A stretch of DNA of 10,220 nucleotides from Actinomycetes bacterium (GTDB lineage: Bacteria; Planctomycetota; Phycisphaerae; JAACET01): assembly GCA_030631725.1 (NCBI GenBank), contig DAOVKO010000053.1, positions 1 through 10,220 on the forward strand. The letters are read 5' to 3'. This document shows, piece after piece, positions 1 through 7,394 of this stretch (its first letter is position 1; each line of letters begins with the position of its first letter). A program made the position numbers and the translations under genes. The notes beneath the pieces were generated by a model, which searched no databases, had not been told where the DNA came from, and worked only from the letters and a program-made list of their open reading frames with translations.

Positions 1-355
1 CGATGGGATAGACCACGGCAGTGCCGACGCCGCCTCCGACGCAAACTGCGTGGCCGAAGCTGTCCAAATGCGTGGGTCTGCCCAAGGGGCCAACTACATC
101 CCGGATGGCTTGGCCCGGCTCGAGCGAAACAAGCTGGCCGGTCGTCTTACCCACCGCCTGGACGATCAAGCGGATAGTACCTGCCGAAGGATCGGCATCA
201 GCAATGGTCAGCGGCAGGCGTTCGCCACCCTCAGCTATACGTAAGATGATAAATTGTCCAGGCTTACGGACTTTGGCGACTCGCGGAGCCAGTACGCAGA
301 TGCTGACCACATCGGGAGCTAAAACCTGCTTTTCAACGATTTCATGGGCGACCAC
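1..355 (-). CDS. SudB/NfnA-like FAD/NAD-binding electron-transfer subunit (partial, N-terminal 118 residues)
   Basis: The visible N-terminal part begins MVAHEIVEKQVLAPDV and carries KPGQFIILRI, the flavin-binding stretch GERLPLTIAD at about 48-57, VVGPLGRP at about 88-95, and the nucleotide-binding start CVGGGVGTAVVYPI at about 105-118. These are the landmarks of the small subunit of NADH-dependent ferredoxin:NADP+ oxidoreductase (NfnA, also called SudB or ferredoxin-NADP reductase subunit alpha). In that family FAD and NAD(H) bind here, a C-terminal Cys cluster holds a [2Fe-2S] centre, and the partner is a glutamate-synthase-like NfnB subunit. The C-terminus and any nfnB gene lie beyond the left edge. 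I chose a GTG start because AAGG lies 9 bases upstream; an in-frame TTG two codons earlier is possible, and a stop precedes it. PyrK (dihydroorotate dehydrogenase subunit) is the main alternative, but PLTIAD and VYPI favour NfnA/SudB. Confidence 0.85.
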   Translation of the reverse strand, partial: MVAHEIVEKQVLAPDVVSICVLAPRVAKVRKPGQFIILRIAEGGERLPLTIADADPSAGTIRLIVQAVGKTTGQLVSLEPGQAIRDVVGPLGRPTHLDSFGHAVCVGGGVGTAVVYPI

Positions 356-471
356 GGGCAACTACCTTAATCCATAGTCAGATCGGTACCGTATAAGGTG
401 TTAAACAAGCCTTAATACAGCAAAAACACGGCTAAAACAAGAGCCAATAAACGATTGCTGGGCATAACGTC

Positions 472-500
472 TTGTGGGCTGTGTCTTTCCAGTCGATAAT
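472..500 (+). promoter_or_regulatory. candidate sigma-70-type promoter for the 552-1619 gene
   Basis: TTGTGG (472-477) and GATAAT (495-500) are separated by 17 bases. The -10 matches consensus at five of six positions, the -35 only at its TTG. It would start a leader of about 45 bases before the ATG at 552. The rest of the 196-base divergent region holds an 8-base palindrome CGGTACCG (384-391) and an imperfect inverted repeat (399-419). Confidence 0.35.
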
Positions 501-551
501 CAGACCAGATGTGCAGGCCAACAGCAAAGGAATTGACAGCATCCTATTAAT

Positions 552-1619
552 ATGAAGACATGGCGGCGAATAACTGGACTGTGGGGCTTACTGGCGGTAC
601 TGGTGTTGGTGCTGGTCTGGGCCCTGAGCCTGCAGGCGGGCGATGCAGGCAGCCAGGCGAGCCCTCAAACAGTTCAGTTGGAGCAGCGGGAACAGCAGGC
701 CAAGCAGGTGCAACGGGAGCACCTGGTGATCCTGCATGTGAACGATACCCACGGGCACTTGGCTCCGCACAAGGTAAAGGGACGCAGTGTCGGTGGAATT
801 GCCCGGGCCGCTGGGCTGGTAAAGCAGATTCGCAGCAAAAACCCAGGCCGAGTACTGCTGGTCCACGCCGGCGATGTGTTTTCCCGAGGCGATGCGGTTA
901 CGAATCGCTACAGGGGGCAGGCCAACATTGATCTGATGAACCGCATGGGCTACGACGCCATGGTGCTGGGCAACGCTGAATACTACTGGGGGCTGGAGAA
1001 TCTGCGGCGGCGGATGGCCGAAGCCAGGTTTGCGGTTCTGGCGGGCAATATTTTCGAGCTAAAGAAGGAAGGGCAAAAGGCCGTGGGCCAGAGTTTTGTG
1101 GTCAAAAAAGTCGGGCCGCTGCGAGTTGGCCTGATGGGGCTGTCGTTGATTCGTCCCAAGCATCCGGCCTCGCAAAACCTGCGGACGGGGGATAACCTGA
1201 AATTGGCCAAGAAATGGCTCGGTGAGCTCCAGCCAAAGACGGACCTGGTGGTGCTGCTTTCGCACCAGGGGCTGCCCGCGGACACTATGCTCGGGGGAAC
1301 ACTGAATGGGGTGGACATAATCATCGGCGGGCACTCTCACACGGTTCTGAAAGAGCCGGTCATAATAAAAAAGGGGGCAAAATCTGCGGAGAGGAAGGTG
1401 TACATCGTTCAGGCTGGTGAATACTACGAGTACTTGGGGCGGATCGATCTGGACTTTAGCCGGGAGGACGACGGAGGCTGGAAATTGACGAGGGTCCGTT
1501 GCCGAGTGATCCCCATAAACGAGCGCATCGAAGCGGACAGTAAGATTGCTGAGCAGCTGGAAGAATATCAGCGCAAAAGCAAGCAGGTTCAGCCAGTAGC
1601 GGCGGGTGTTTCTCCTTGA
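552..1619 (+). CDS. UshA/5'-nucleotidase-family metallophosphatase, exported, with altered active-site motif
   Basis: This is a 355-residue protein with a basic N-terminus (KTWRR) and a hydrophobic stretch at about 8-28, which acts as a signal peptide or membrane anchor, followed by a Gln-rich linker. The calcineurin-like phosphatase domain spans about 57-320. Expected metal ligands are present: D65 and H67 in HVNDTHGH, D108 in HAGDVF, N141, H238 in LSHQG, and H261 and H263 in GGHSHT. The family normally has GNHE at the N141 motif, but here it reads GNAEYYWG, so the catalytic His is Ala142. The C-terminal nucleotide-binding domain of full-length UshA-type enzymes (roughly 550 residues) is absent, so this is a single-domain form. 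The likely substrate class is a nucleotide or other phosphoester outside the cytoplasm, but the exact one cannot be read and activity is uncertain. No Shine-Dalgarno sequence is well placed: AAAGGAA lies 19 bases upstream. An in-frame stop at 534-536 rules out most earlier starts. Confidence 0.85.
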   Translation: MKTWRRITGLWGLLAVLVLVLVWALSLQAGDAGSQASPQTVQLEQREQQAKQVQREHLVILHVNDTHGHLAPHKVKGRSVGGIARAAGLVKQIRSKNPGRVLLVHAGDVFSRGDAVTNRYRGQANIDLMNRMGYDAMVLGNAEYYWGLENLRRRMAEARFAVLAGNIFELKKEGQKAVGQSFVVKKVGPLRVGLMGLSLIRPKHPASQNLRTGDNLKLAKKWLGELQPKTDLVVLLSHQGLPADTMLGGTLNGVDIIIGGHSHTVLKEPVIIKKGAKSAERKVYIVQAGEYYEYLGRIDLDFSREDDGGWKLTRVRCRVIPINERIEADSKIAEQLEEYQRKSKQVQPVAAGVSP

Positions 1620-1644
1620 CAGTTCCGTCAAGCAAACCTAACCT
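1616..1644 (+). promoter_or_regulatory. candidate leuS promoter overlapping the preceding stop codon
   Basis: A perfect TTGACA (1616-1621) lies over the TGA stop of the upstream gene and is followed after 17 bases by TAACCT (1639-1644), which keeps the T1, A2 and T6 of a -10 box. The same bases form an inverted repeat, CTTGAC (1615-1620) with GTCAAG (1627-1632), so the -35 could also be a chance part of a small hairpin. The implied leuS leader is about 77 bases. Confidence 0.3.
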
Positions 1645-1727
1645 GACTCTTCGGGTCTTTCTTAATCGGTTCTGACTGTAGAGCAGGACCCATTTTTTGC
1701 CGGCACGAACAGAAGACGGAATCAATT

Positions 1728-4388
1728 ATGACTTCAGATAAATACGATCACCGCAGCATAGAGCAGAAATGGTCGCGTCTGTGGGACCAGCGAAAGACAT
1801 ATACGGTAGACCTGCAGGGGGCCAAGCGACCGTACTACAATCTTATGATGTTCCCATATCCATCGGCGGAAGGGCTGCACGTAGGGAATGTTTTTGCGTT
1901 CGTGGGCAGCGACATTCACGCTCGGTTTATGCGGGCCCAGGGGTATGACGTGTTTGAGCCTATGGGTTTCGATGCGTTCGGAATGCACTCAGAGAATTAT
2001 GCTATCTCCGTGCAAAGCCATCCGGCACGTCTGGTACCGAATAATATCGAGCACTTTCGGGAGAATCAGCTCAAGCGGATCGGTGCTATGTTTGACTGGT
2101 CGCACCAGGTAAGCACTACGGATCCGAAATACTATCGCTGGACGCAGTGGATATTCATTCAATTGTACAAAGCCGGCTTGGCCTATCAGAAGGACGCGCC
2201 GGTTAATTGGTGCCCGTCGTGCAAGACAGTGCTGGCTAATGAACAAGCGGAAGGCGGAGTGTGCGAGCGATGTGATTCAGTGGTCCAACGGCGGCAAATG
2301 CGCCAATGGTTCTTCCGAACAACGGCGTACGCAGAAAAGCTATTGGGGAATCTGGATTGGATCGACTGGTCGGCTATCACCAAACACGCCCAACGCCGCT
2401 GGATCGGTCGCAGCGATGGGGCGGAGGTGGACTTTGCACTGAGCGGGGCTGCGGCCCAAGTTGCCCGTTCGGTTGGCCAACCAGACAAACTGCGGGTCTT
2501 TACGACCCGGCCTGATACGCTGTTCGGGGCAACTTACATGGTGCTGGCCCCGGAGCATCCGCTGGCGGAGATTATCTGTACGGAAAATCGGCGAGAGGCG
2601 GTCAAAGAATATTGTACCCAGGCCAAGCAAAAAGCTGAGCTGGCGAGGACGGACCTGGCCAAGGAAAAGACCGGCATATTCACGGGGGCCTATGCGCTCA
2701 ATCCGGTCAACGGAGAGGAGATTCCGATTTGGGTGGCCGACTATGTGTTGATTAGCTACGGCAGCGGAGCCATTATGGCCGTGCCGGCTCACGACAGCCG
2801 GGACTTCGAGTTCGCCAAGCAGTTCGATTTGCCGATTCGGGCGGTGGTCATGCCGCCAACGAGCTGGCTCCATGAACAAATTGTCCGCGGGCTGCTGGAC
2901 GAAGAGTATGCCGCCAAACGCGGGCAAGGTGATTTGCTGGAGAAGCTGCTGCGTTCGGCTGGTCTGGCGGCTGGGACCATCGGGGGAATAACCGCTCAGG
3001 ACGCCCAGGCGGTGCTGGACGGAGATGTCAGTTGGATCAGGCAGGTGGCTGTGCCGCTTTACAAAAATGATCCCGGCATATTTGCCGATTCCTACACAGA
3101 GGACGGCGAGGCTATCAATTCGGGGCGATTCGACGGGCAGAGTACGGAGGAATTCAAAAAGAATATTACCGCCTGGCTGAAGGAGAGAAATCAAGGCCAA
3201 GCTGCGGTTAATTACCGTCTACGGGATTGGTGCATCAGCCGGCAGCGGTATTGGGGGCCTCCCATCCCGATAATATATTGTAAGAAGTGCGGGGTCTTGC
3301 CGGTGCCGGAGGAGGAGCTTCCGGTGTTACTTCCATTCGTTGACGATTTCGTCCCGGACGGATCAGGAAAGAGCCCCCTGGCAAGAGACGAGAGTTTCCT
3401 CAAGAGGACCTGCCCGAAGTGTGGAGGCCCCGCCAAACGGGAGACAGACGTAAACGACAACTTTCTGGATTCGGCCTGGTACTTTTTCCGGTATCCCAGC
3501 TCTGAGCGAGAAGACGTTGTCTTCGACAGGGAGCTTACCAAGAAATGGCTGCCGGTCGATATGTACATCGGGGGGCAGGAGCACGCTGTTCTGCATCTGA
3601 TGTATACGCGCTTCTTGACGATGGCCTTCAAGGACCTAGGGTTGATCGATTTTGAGGAACCGTTCAAACATTTCCGGGCCCATGGGCTGATCATCAAAGA
3701 CGGGGCGAAGATGAGCAAGTCCAAGGGTAACGTGGTGAACCCAGACGAATACATCAATCGCTATGGGGCAGATACGTTTCGGACCTACCTGATGTTCCTG
3801 GGGCCTTACCAGGATGGAGGCGATTTCCAGGAAACCGGTATCGCGGGGATAAGTCGTTTCTTTGATCGCTTGTGGCGGTATACAACGGAGACGCAATTCA
3901 GCCAGGAGCCGGTTACGGGCAAGACGCTTCTGAATCTTGTCCATAAGAAGATCAAGAAGGTAACAGAGGATATTGAGGGACTGCGTTACCATACAGCTAT
4001 TGCGGCATTAATGGAGCTGCTGAACGGGCTGGTATCGCAAAAGAAACACTATCGACAGTGCATCAAGACACTGCTTCAGCTTACATGTCCGTTGGCGCCA
4101 TTCATTACGCATGAACTATGGGAACGGCTCGGCGAAAAAGGTATGATCAACGATGCGGCTTGGCCGCAGTATGATGAGGCCTTGGTCCGTGAGGCACAGA
4201 TGGAAATGGCAGTGCAGGTCAACGGGAAACTCACCGAGCGGATGACGGTGGCGGCCGACGCTGACGACGAGACCATCAGCGAAGTGGCCCGTTCATTAGC
4301 CAAGGTGGCCGGGCGGATCGAGGGGAAAGAAATAGTGAAACTGATAATCGCCCGGCCGCGGGTGGTGAATATCGTGGTTAGAAAATAG
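1728..4388 (+). CDS. leuS: leucyl-tRNA synthetase
   Basis: LeuRS charges tRNA-Leu with leucine in the cytoplasm and edits mischarged tRNA. The 886-residue protein is complete. The class I HIGH box is HVGN (51-54) and the KMSKS box is exact (661-665, in GAKMSKSKGN). A first zinc knuckle is CPSC (162-165) plus CERC (179-182); a second Cys pair set is CKKC (518-521) and CPKC (562-565). The CP1 editing domain carries TTRPDTLFGA (259-268) and AVPAHDSRDFEFA (351-363), whose D359 corresponds to the conserved editing Asp. The C-terminal anticodon-binding and tail domains run from about 730 to 886. The protein is slightly longer than the E. coli enzyme (860) because of extra sequence at about 375-440 in the editing region. 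The ribosome-binding site is weak (GACGGA, about 8 bases before the ATG). The next gene begins 3 bases after the stop, so the two are probably co-transcribed and translationally coupled. Confidence 0.98.
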   Translation: MTSDKYDHRSIEQKWSRLWDQRKTYTVDLQGAKRPYYNLMMFPYPSAEGLHVGNVFAFVGSDIHARFMRAQGYDVFEPMGFDAFGMHSENYAISVQSHPARLVPNNIEHFRENQLKRIGAMFDWSHQVSTTDPKYYRWTQWIFIQLYKAGLAYQKDAPVNWCPSCKTVLANEQAEGGVCERCDSVVQRRQMRQWFFRTTAYAEKLLGNLDWIDWSAITKHAQRRWIGRSDGAEVDFALSGAAAQVARSVGQPDKLRVFTTRPDTLFGATYMVLAPEHPLAEIICTENRREAVKEYCTQAKQKAELARTDLAKEKTGIFTGAYALNPVNGEEIPIWVADYVLISYGSGAIMAVPAHDSRDFEFAKQFDLPIRAVVMPPTSWLHEQIVRGLLDEEYAAKRGQGDLLEKLLRSAGLAAGTIGGITAQDAQAVLDGDVSWIRQVAVPLYKNDPGIFADSYTEDGEAINSGRFDGQSTEEFKKNITAWLKERNQGQAAVNYRLRDWCISRQRYWGPPIPIIYCKKCGVLPVPEEELPVLLPFVDDFVPDGSGKSPLARDESFLKRTCPKCGGPAKRETDVNDNFLDSAWYFFRYPSSEREDVVFDRELTKKWLPVDMYIGGQEHAVLHLMYTRFLTMAFKDLGLIDFEEPFKHFRAHGLIIKDGAKMSKSKGNVVNPDEYINRYGADTFRTYLMFLGPYQDGGDFQETGIAGISRFFDRLWRYTTETQFSQEPVTGKTLLNLVHKKIKKVTEDIEGLRYHTAIAALMELLNGLVSQKKHYRQCIKTLLQLTCPLAPFITHELWERLGEKGMINDAAWPQYDEALVREAQMEMAVQVNGKLTERMTVAADADDETISEVARSLAKVAGRIEGKEIVKLIIARPRVVNIVVRK

Positions 4389-4391
4389 GTC

Positions 4392-4940
4392 ATGGCCGTA
4401 GAAACCGAAGCCAAAATCCAGGTAGCCGATCATGAGTCCCTGCGAGAGCGGTTGGCGCAACTGGGGGCCAAGTGCGAGGGTGAACAGTTAGAACTCAATA
4501 TATATTTCGACACCCCTGAGGGCGAATTGCTCAAGAGCGACCGGGCCCTGCGACTGCGGAGCATTGGAGAAAAAAATGTGCTCGCTTACAAGGGCCCTGC
4601 CCGGAAGGGCAAGTACAAACAACGTCTGGAAATCCAAACCGCAATTGCCGATGGGCAAGCAGTCAAAAGGTTACTGGGGGAGTTGGGGTTTGCCCAGAGC
4701 TTGGTTTTTGAAAAGCGGCGCCAAAGCTGGCTGCTGGATAAGTGCCGAGTAGAGCTAGACAGCCTGCCCTTGCTGGGGGCATTCGTGGAGGTGGAAGGGC
4801 CTTGCGAGGCGGCGATAGGGCAGATGTTATGTAAGCTGGGCCTTGACAAGGCCGATCTGATAGCAACACCGTATCCGATATTGCTGCAAGATCACCTGGA
4901 ACACATGGGCCACAGCAGTCGGGAAATTCGCTTCGGCTAA
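4392..4940 (+). CDS. CYTH-domain protein (class IV adenylate cyclase / CyaB-like)
   Basis: This 182-residue protein opens with the signature ExExK motif (E4-T-E6-A-K8) of the CYTH superfamily (CyaB cyclases, thiamine triphosphatase, inorganic triphosphatases). The other tunnel residues are in order: RALRLR (51-56), the Lys of YKGP (66-69), KQRLEIQ (76-82), FEKRR (106-110), VELD (120-123) and FVEVEG (131-136). These acidic and basic residues bind metal and triphosphate inside a beta-barrel tunnel. The length and the FVEVEG ending fit the bacterial CyaB-like branch, so the substrate may be ATP (making cAMP), but a triphosphatase role is equally consistent and sequence alone does not decide. The ATG lies 3 bases after the leuS stop with no separate good ribosome-binding site beyond the overlapping TAGG, which suggests coupling to leuS. 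No link between LeuRS and this enzyme is known to me. Confidence 0.88.
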   Translation: MAVETEAKIQVADHESLRERLAQLGAKCEGEQLELNIYFDTPEGELLKSDRALRLRSIGEKNVLAYKGPARKGKYKQRLEIQTAIADGQAVKRLLGELGFAQSLVFEKRRQSWLLDKCRVELDSLPLLGAFVEVEGPCEAAIGQMLCKLGLDKADLIATPYPILLQDHLEHMGHSSREIRFG

Positions 4941-4966
4941 GGGCCTCTTAAAAGCGGGAATTACCT

Positions 4967-5653
4967 ATGGCAATTATCCCGGATATAGCCTATCGGCTTT
5001 CGCCACTGACGTATTTCTTTTTGGCGCTGATAGTGATCTGGCTATTGGTGAGCATGGGGCAGCGCTACCGAAGCATCAGGCTGGCAGGATTGGCCGGCGA
5101 ACTAAACCTTCAGTTGTTCGGCCGGGACCCTCTAGGTCTGCCCCAGCGTTATGAGCAGATGTATCTGTTCAGGCAGGGGCATGCCCGTCGGGCCCGGAAT
5201 GTGATGATCGGGCACTATCAGGGCCGTCAACTGCGTCTGTTCGACTATCTCTACGAGACCGGCCTGGGCCAGGACCGGCGCACGCAGCAGTTCAGCGTAG
5301 TAATAGTGCAAGTGAGCCGGGAGCTGCCCGGACTGCTGGTTCAGCCAAGAGCCACCAAGAGGCAGCAATATAATCTGTCCGGTATGGACCAAATCAAGCT
5401 GCCAAGCATAAGTGACAAGCAGGGATACGCGGTGTTCTGCGAGAGAGCCGGGTTTGCTCAAGACTACATCGGTGAGGAGATACTGCAGAATCTCAGGCAG
5501 TGCGAGGGTTCGAGCCTGGAAGTGCAGGACGGTGTCTTGGCGCTTTATGCGCCGGGCAAGCTCAAGGCAGGCAAATATCGGCAACTCAGGGGGCTAGCCA
5601 GCGAATTAGCTGAGTATTTGGCCGGGGACAATCCGCAAACAGACAGAAGTTAG
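4967..5653 (+). CDS. uncharacterised single-pass membrane protein
   Basis: I cannot assign a function. The 228-residue product has one clear hydrophobic segment at about 12-31 (LSPLTYFFLALIVIW...), directly followed by a basic stretch (QRYRSIR), which suggests an N-terminal anchor with a cytoplasmic domain of about 195 residues. The soluble part contains RRARNVMIGHYQGRQLRLFDY at about 68-88, a beta-rich pattern with a repeated R-L-F-D-Y style, then TQQFSVVIVQV. This layout resembles uncharacterised membrane-anchored proteins common in planctomycetes and actinobacteria, but that is recollection only. It starts 26 bases after the CYTH gene with a modest GGGA ribosome-binding site about 9 bases upstream, so it is probably the last gene of the leuS transcript. 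Its stop overlaps the stop of the convergent folE gene by 4 bases, and no terminator is evident between them. Confidence 0.75.
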   Translation: MAIIPDIAYRLSPLTYFFLALIVIWLLVSMGQRYRSIRLAGLAGELNLQLFGRDPLGLPQRYEQMYLFRQGHARRARNVMIGHYQGRQLRLFDYLYETGLGQDRRTQQFSVVIVQVSRELPGLLVQPRATKRQQYNLSGMDQIKLPSISDKQGYAVFCERAGFAQDYIGEEILQNLRQCEGSSLEVQDGVLALYAPGKLKAGKYRQLRGLASELAEYLAGDNPQTDRS

Positions 5654-6243
5654 AGCTCGGCGCTGTGGCCGCGGAGCAGGGACATGACCTCATTGCGGCT
5701 GGCCAGGTTGGTGCGGAATAGCCCGCGGATAGCGGAGGTAACCATAATCGAGCCGGGTTTGTGGGCGCCGCGAATGGTCATGCAGGTGTGAGTGGCTTCC
5801 ATCATTACCGCAACTCCGCGGGCCTGGAGCTCTTGGTGGAGGAGGTCGGCAATCTGCTTGGTGAGCCGTTCCTGGACCTGGGGCTGATGGGCGAGGGTAT
5901 CAACAACCCTGGCCAGCTTGGAGACGCCGACGACCCTCTTGTCCGGCAAGTAGGCTACGTGAGCGTGGCCCAGGAAAGGCATCAGATGATGCTCGCAGAT
6001 GGAGTGAAAAGGAATGTTCCGCAGACAGACGATCTCGTCGTAATCTTCCTGGAAATAATGGGTCAGGTGCTCCCGGGCATCGGCGTGCAGGCCGTGGAAT
6101 AACTCGGCGTACATTCGAGCGACCCGGCCAGGCGTGCCAGCCAAACCCGCCCGGTCGGGATCCTCCCCCAGACCGACAAGCAATTCGCGGACAGCCTTGG
6201 TCATTCGCTGCAGGTCCATATTCTCACAGCAGTTTTCAGACAT
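5650..6243 (-). CDS. folE: GTP cyclohydrolase I
   Basis: FolE converts GTP to 7,8-dihydroneopterin triphosphate, the first step to folate and pterins and also the entry to queuosine synthesis in bacteria. The 197-residue protein is of usual bacterial length. Zinc ligands and catalytic residues are all present: C83 and H86 with catalytic H85 in SICEHHLMPF (81-90), and C154 in THTCMTIRG (151-159). Other landmarks are TPGRVARMY (37-45), VVGVSKLARVVD (104-115) and the C-terminal RNEVMSLL (183-190). Because all three zinc ligands are kept it is the type IA, zinc-dependent enzyme rather than FolE2. The ATG is preceded by AGGA at 8 bases. It lies 128 bases downstream of a phosphoesterase gene on the same strand, with a possible terminator between them, and it is convergent with the 4967-5653 gene, overlapping it by 4 bases. 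Confidence 0.97.
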   Translation of the reverse strand: MSENCCENMDLQRMTKAVRELLVGLGEDPDRAGLAGTPGRVARMYAELFHGLHADAREHLTHYFQEDYDEIVCLRNIPFHSICEHHLMPFLGHAHVAYLPDKRVVGVSKLARVVDTLAHQPQVQERLTKQIADLLHQELQARGVAVMMEATHTCMTIRGAHKPGSIMVTSAIRGLFRTNLASRNEVMSLLRGHSAEL

Positions 6244-6346
6244 GGGAACAATCCTAAAAAGTCGATGACATCTTCAATTCGCCTGCGGTCCGAACAGACG
6301 GCAACTCCAGGCCTTATCATCCTCGAACGGATGGCCGGAAGCCAGC

Positions 6347-6365
6347 AAAAAACAGAGGCGTCTGT
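6347..6365 (-). terminator. small candidate intrinsic terminator after the phosphoesterase gene
   Basis: Read on the minus strand, ACAGA-CGCC-TCTGT forms a 5-pair stem with a 4-base loop and is followed at once by a run of six T (plus-strand A at 6347-6352). It begins only 6 bases after the stop of the 6372-7226 gene. The stem is short and AT-containing, so termination may be partial, and folE could still be read through. A second small inverted repeat, CATCC/GGATG at 6318-6333, lies between it and folE. Confidence 0.4.
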
Positions 6366-6371
6366 GAAACA

Positions 6372-7226
6372 TCAGGCGATACCTGCAAGCTTGACTATAC
6401 TCTTGGCCAAGGTTTGGGCGGTGTAGGTTCGGCTCAAATCGATGGGCAGGCAACAGCCGTGACTATTGTCGCTGGCGAGTATGATCTGACGGGAAGCATG
6501 GAGAGAAAAACCCATCTCCTGGGGCTGATGGCCATTGACGAAGAGGTCGACGTCCCAGTCCCGGCCAAGCTGGGCGAGCTGTTCGGGTTTTTGTCGTCTA
6601 CCCCAGAGGAGCAAATAGGCTGAGCCATCACGCTGGAGGTCACTGTGCTCCAAGTGGTCTTTGTAGATAATCTTGGGGTCGAAGTTGGACATTTTTGCTG
6701 GGGGGGGCAAGGAATGGCTCAACATAATCCGATTGGACAAACGCACGGCCAAAGGCTCAGAAAGCAGGAACTCAGCCATGGCCTGGCCAACCTCCCGGGC
6801 CTGTGGGCCATAGGCCTCTTCCAAGCCGGCACGCAAGCGTCCCACGGCGTCGCCGTTGGCCCGGGCAACGGGTTTATCGAAAATCTGGCAAAGGGCGTGA
6901 TTGCCGAGCAGCAAATGAACGCGCTGGGGAAAGGTCTTTTGCAGGCGAAGGGCCCGTTCGAGCAAGCGGAAGGAGAAACACTGCTCAGCGGAAGTCCGGG
7001 GCTCGTGGAGCAGCTCGTGGAGAATCAGATGGCGTTGGGGGTTCTCAGCCAGGGCGGCGAAACGGACGATTTTGTCGAAGTTTCGCTCGTGGCCGTGCAG
7101 GTCGCCGGTCATAATGACTTGTCCAGGGGCTTTTAAATCGAGTAGTTGGCCGTGGCGGGAAGGGTCGTCCAAGTTTGTTTGCCGGGCTTGGCGGTAAAGT
7201 TTTATGATGGATTCGTGGGGTTGCAT
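6372..7226 (-). CDS. PPP-like metallophosphoesterase with atypical metal motif
   Basis: The 284-residue product has the order of motifs of calcineurin-like (PPP) phosphoesterases: GDLHGH (41-46, D42 and H44), GNH (108-110), a His in LSHSLPPP (H171) and NGHQP (231-235). The second motif, normally GDxVDRG, is missing; the matching segment reads HLILHELLHEP (66-76), where E71 is the closest candidate for the bridging acidic ligand. The protein has no signal peptide or membrane segment and should be cytoplasmic. The substrate is unknown; protein phosphatase, ApaH-like or RNA-end processing roles are all open. It starts 48 bases after the 3' end of a tRNA gene on the same strand and has no recognisable ribosome-binding site before the ATG, so expression may depend on read-through from the tRNA promoter. 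I recall similar GDLHGH proteins in planctomycetes but cannot verify this. Confidence 0.8.
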   Translation of the reverse strand: MQPHESIIKLYRQARQTNLDDPSRHGQLLDLKAPGQVIMTGDLHGHERNFDKIVRFAALAENPQRHLILHELLHEPRTSAEQCFSFRLLERALRLQKTFPQRVHLLLGNHALCQIFDKPVARANGDAVGRLRAGLEEAYGPQAREVGQAMAEFLLSEPLAVRLSNRIMLSHSLPPPAKMSNFDPKIIYKDHLEHSDLQRDGSAYLLLWGRRQKPEQLAQLGRDWDVDLFVNGHQPQEMGFSLHASRQIILASDNSHGCCLPIDLSRTYTAQTLAKSIVKLAGIA

Positions 7227-7274
7227 GAGTGCGTGTTAATAAAGGTGTAAACGCAGGGAGCCACCAGTATAAAA

Positions 7275-7348
7275 TGGCGGCGGCAGGACTCGAACCTGCG
7301 ACCTAGGGCTTATGAATCCCCCGCTCTTGCCAACTGAGCTACGCCGCC
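7275..7348 (-). tRNA. tRNA with CAT anticodon, probably tRNA-Met (elongator)
   Basis: The 74-base gene folds as a full cloverleaf. The acceptor stem is GGCGGCG with CGCCGCC plus discriminator A; the D arm is GCTC/GAGC with a 9-base loop containing GG; the anticodon loop is TTCATAA (anticodon CAT); the variable loop is AGGTC; and the T arm is GCAGG-TTCGAGT-CCTGC. CCA is not encoded. The first pair is G1-C72, so it is not an initiator tRNA. In the anticodon stem GGGGA faces GCCCT, giving three G-C pairs, a G-T wobble at 27-43 and an A31-G39 mismatch. The alternative is tRNA-Ile2, whose C34 is changed to lysidine; the anticodon alone does not separate the two. Confidence 0.93.
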
Positions 7349-7394
7349 ATTTACCTTGGCCAGGGCAGTCGAAGCCCGGCCGATTCACGAGAAC

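Noticed and set aside
21..377. Plus-strand open frame at the left edge
   Set aside because: The minus strand here encodes clear SudB/NfnA motifs; the plus frame is low-complexity Pro/Thr/Ser-rich shadow.
1645..1663. Short hairpin GACTC-TTC-GGGTC followed by TTTCTT as a terminator of the 552-1619 gene
   Set aside because: It has a triloop, a wobble pair and a broken T-run, and it would overlap the proposed leuS transcription start; too weak to annotate.
2340..3200. Open frame of 286 codons on the minus strand inside leuS
   Set aside because: It lies wholly opposite a clear LeuRS, has no family motif, and is typical of shadow frames in GC-rich genes.
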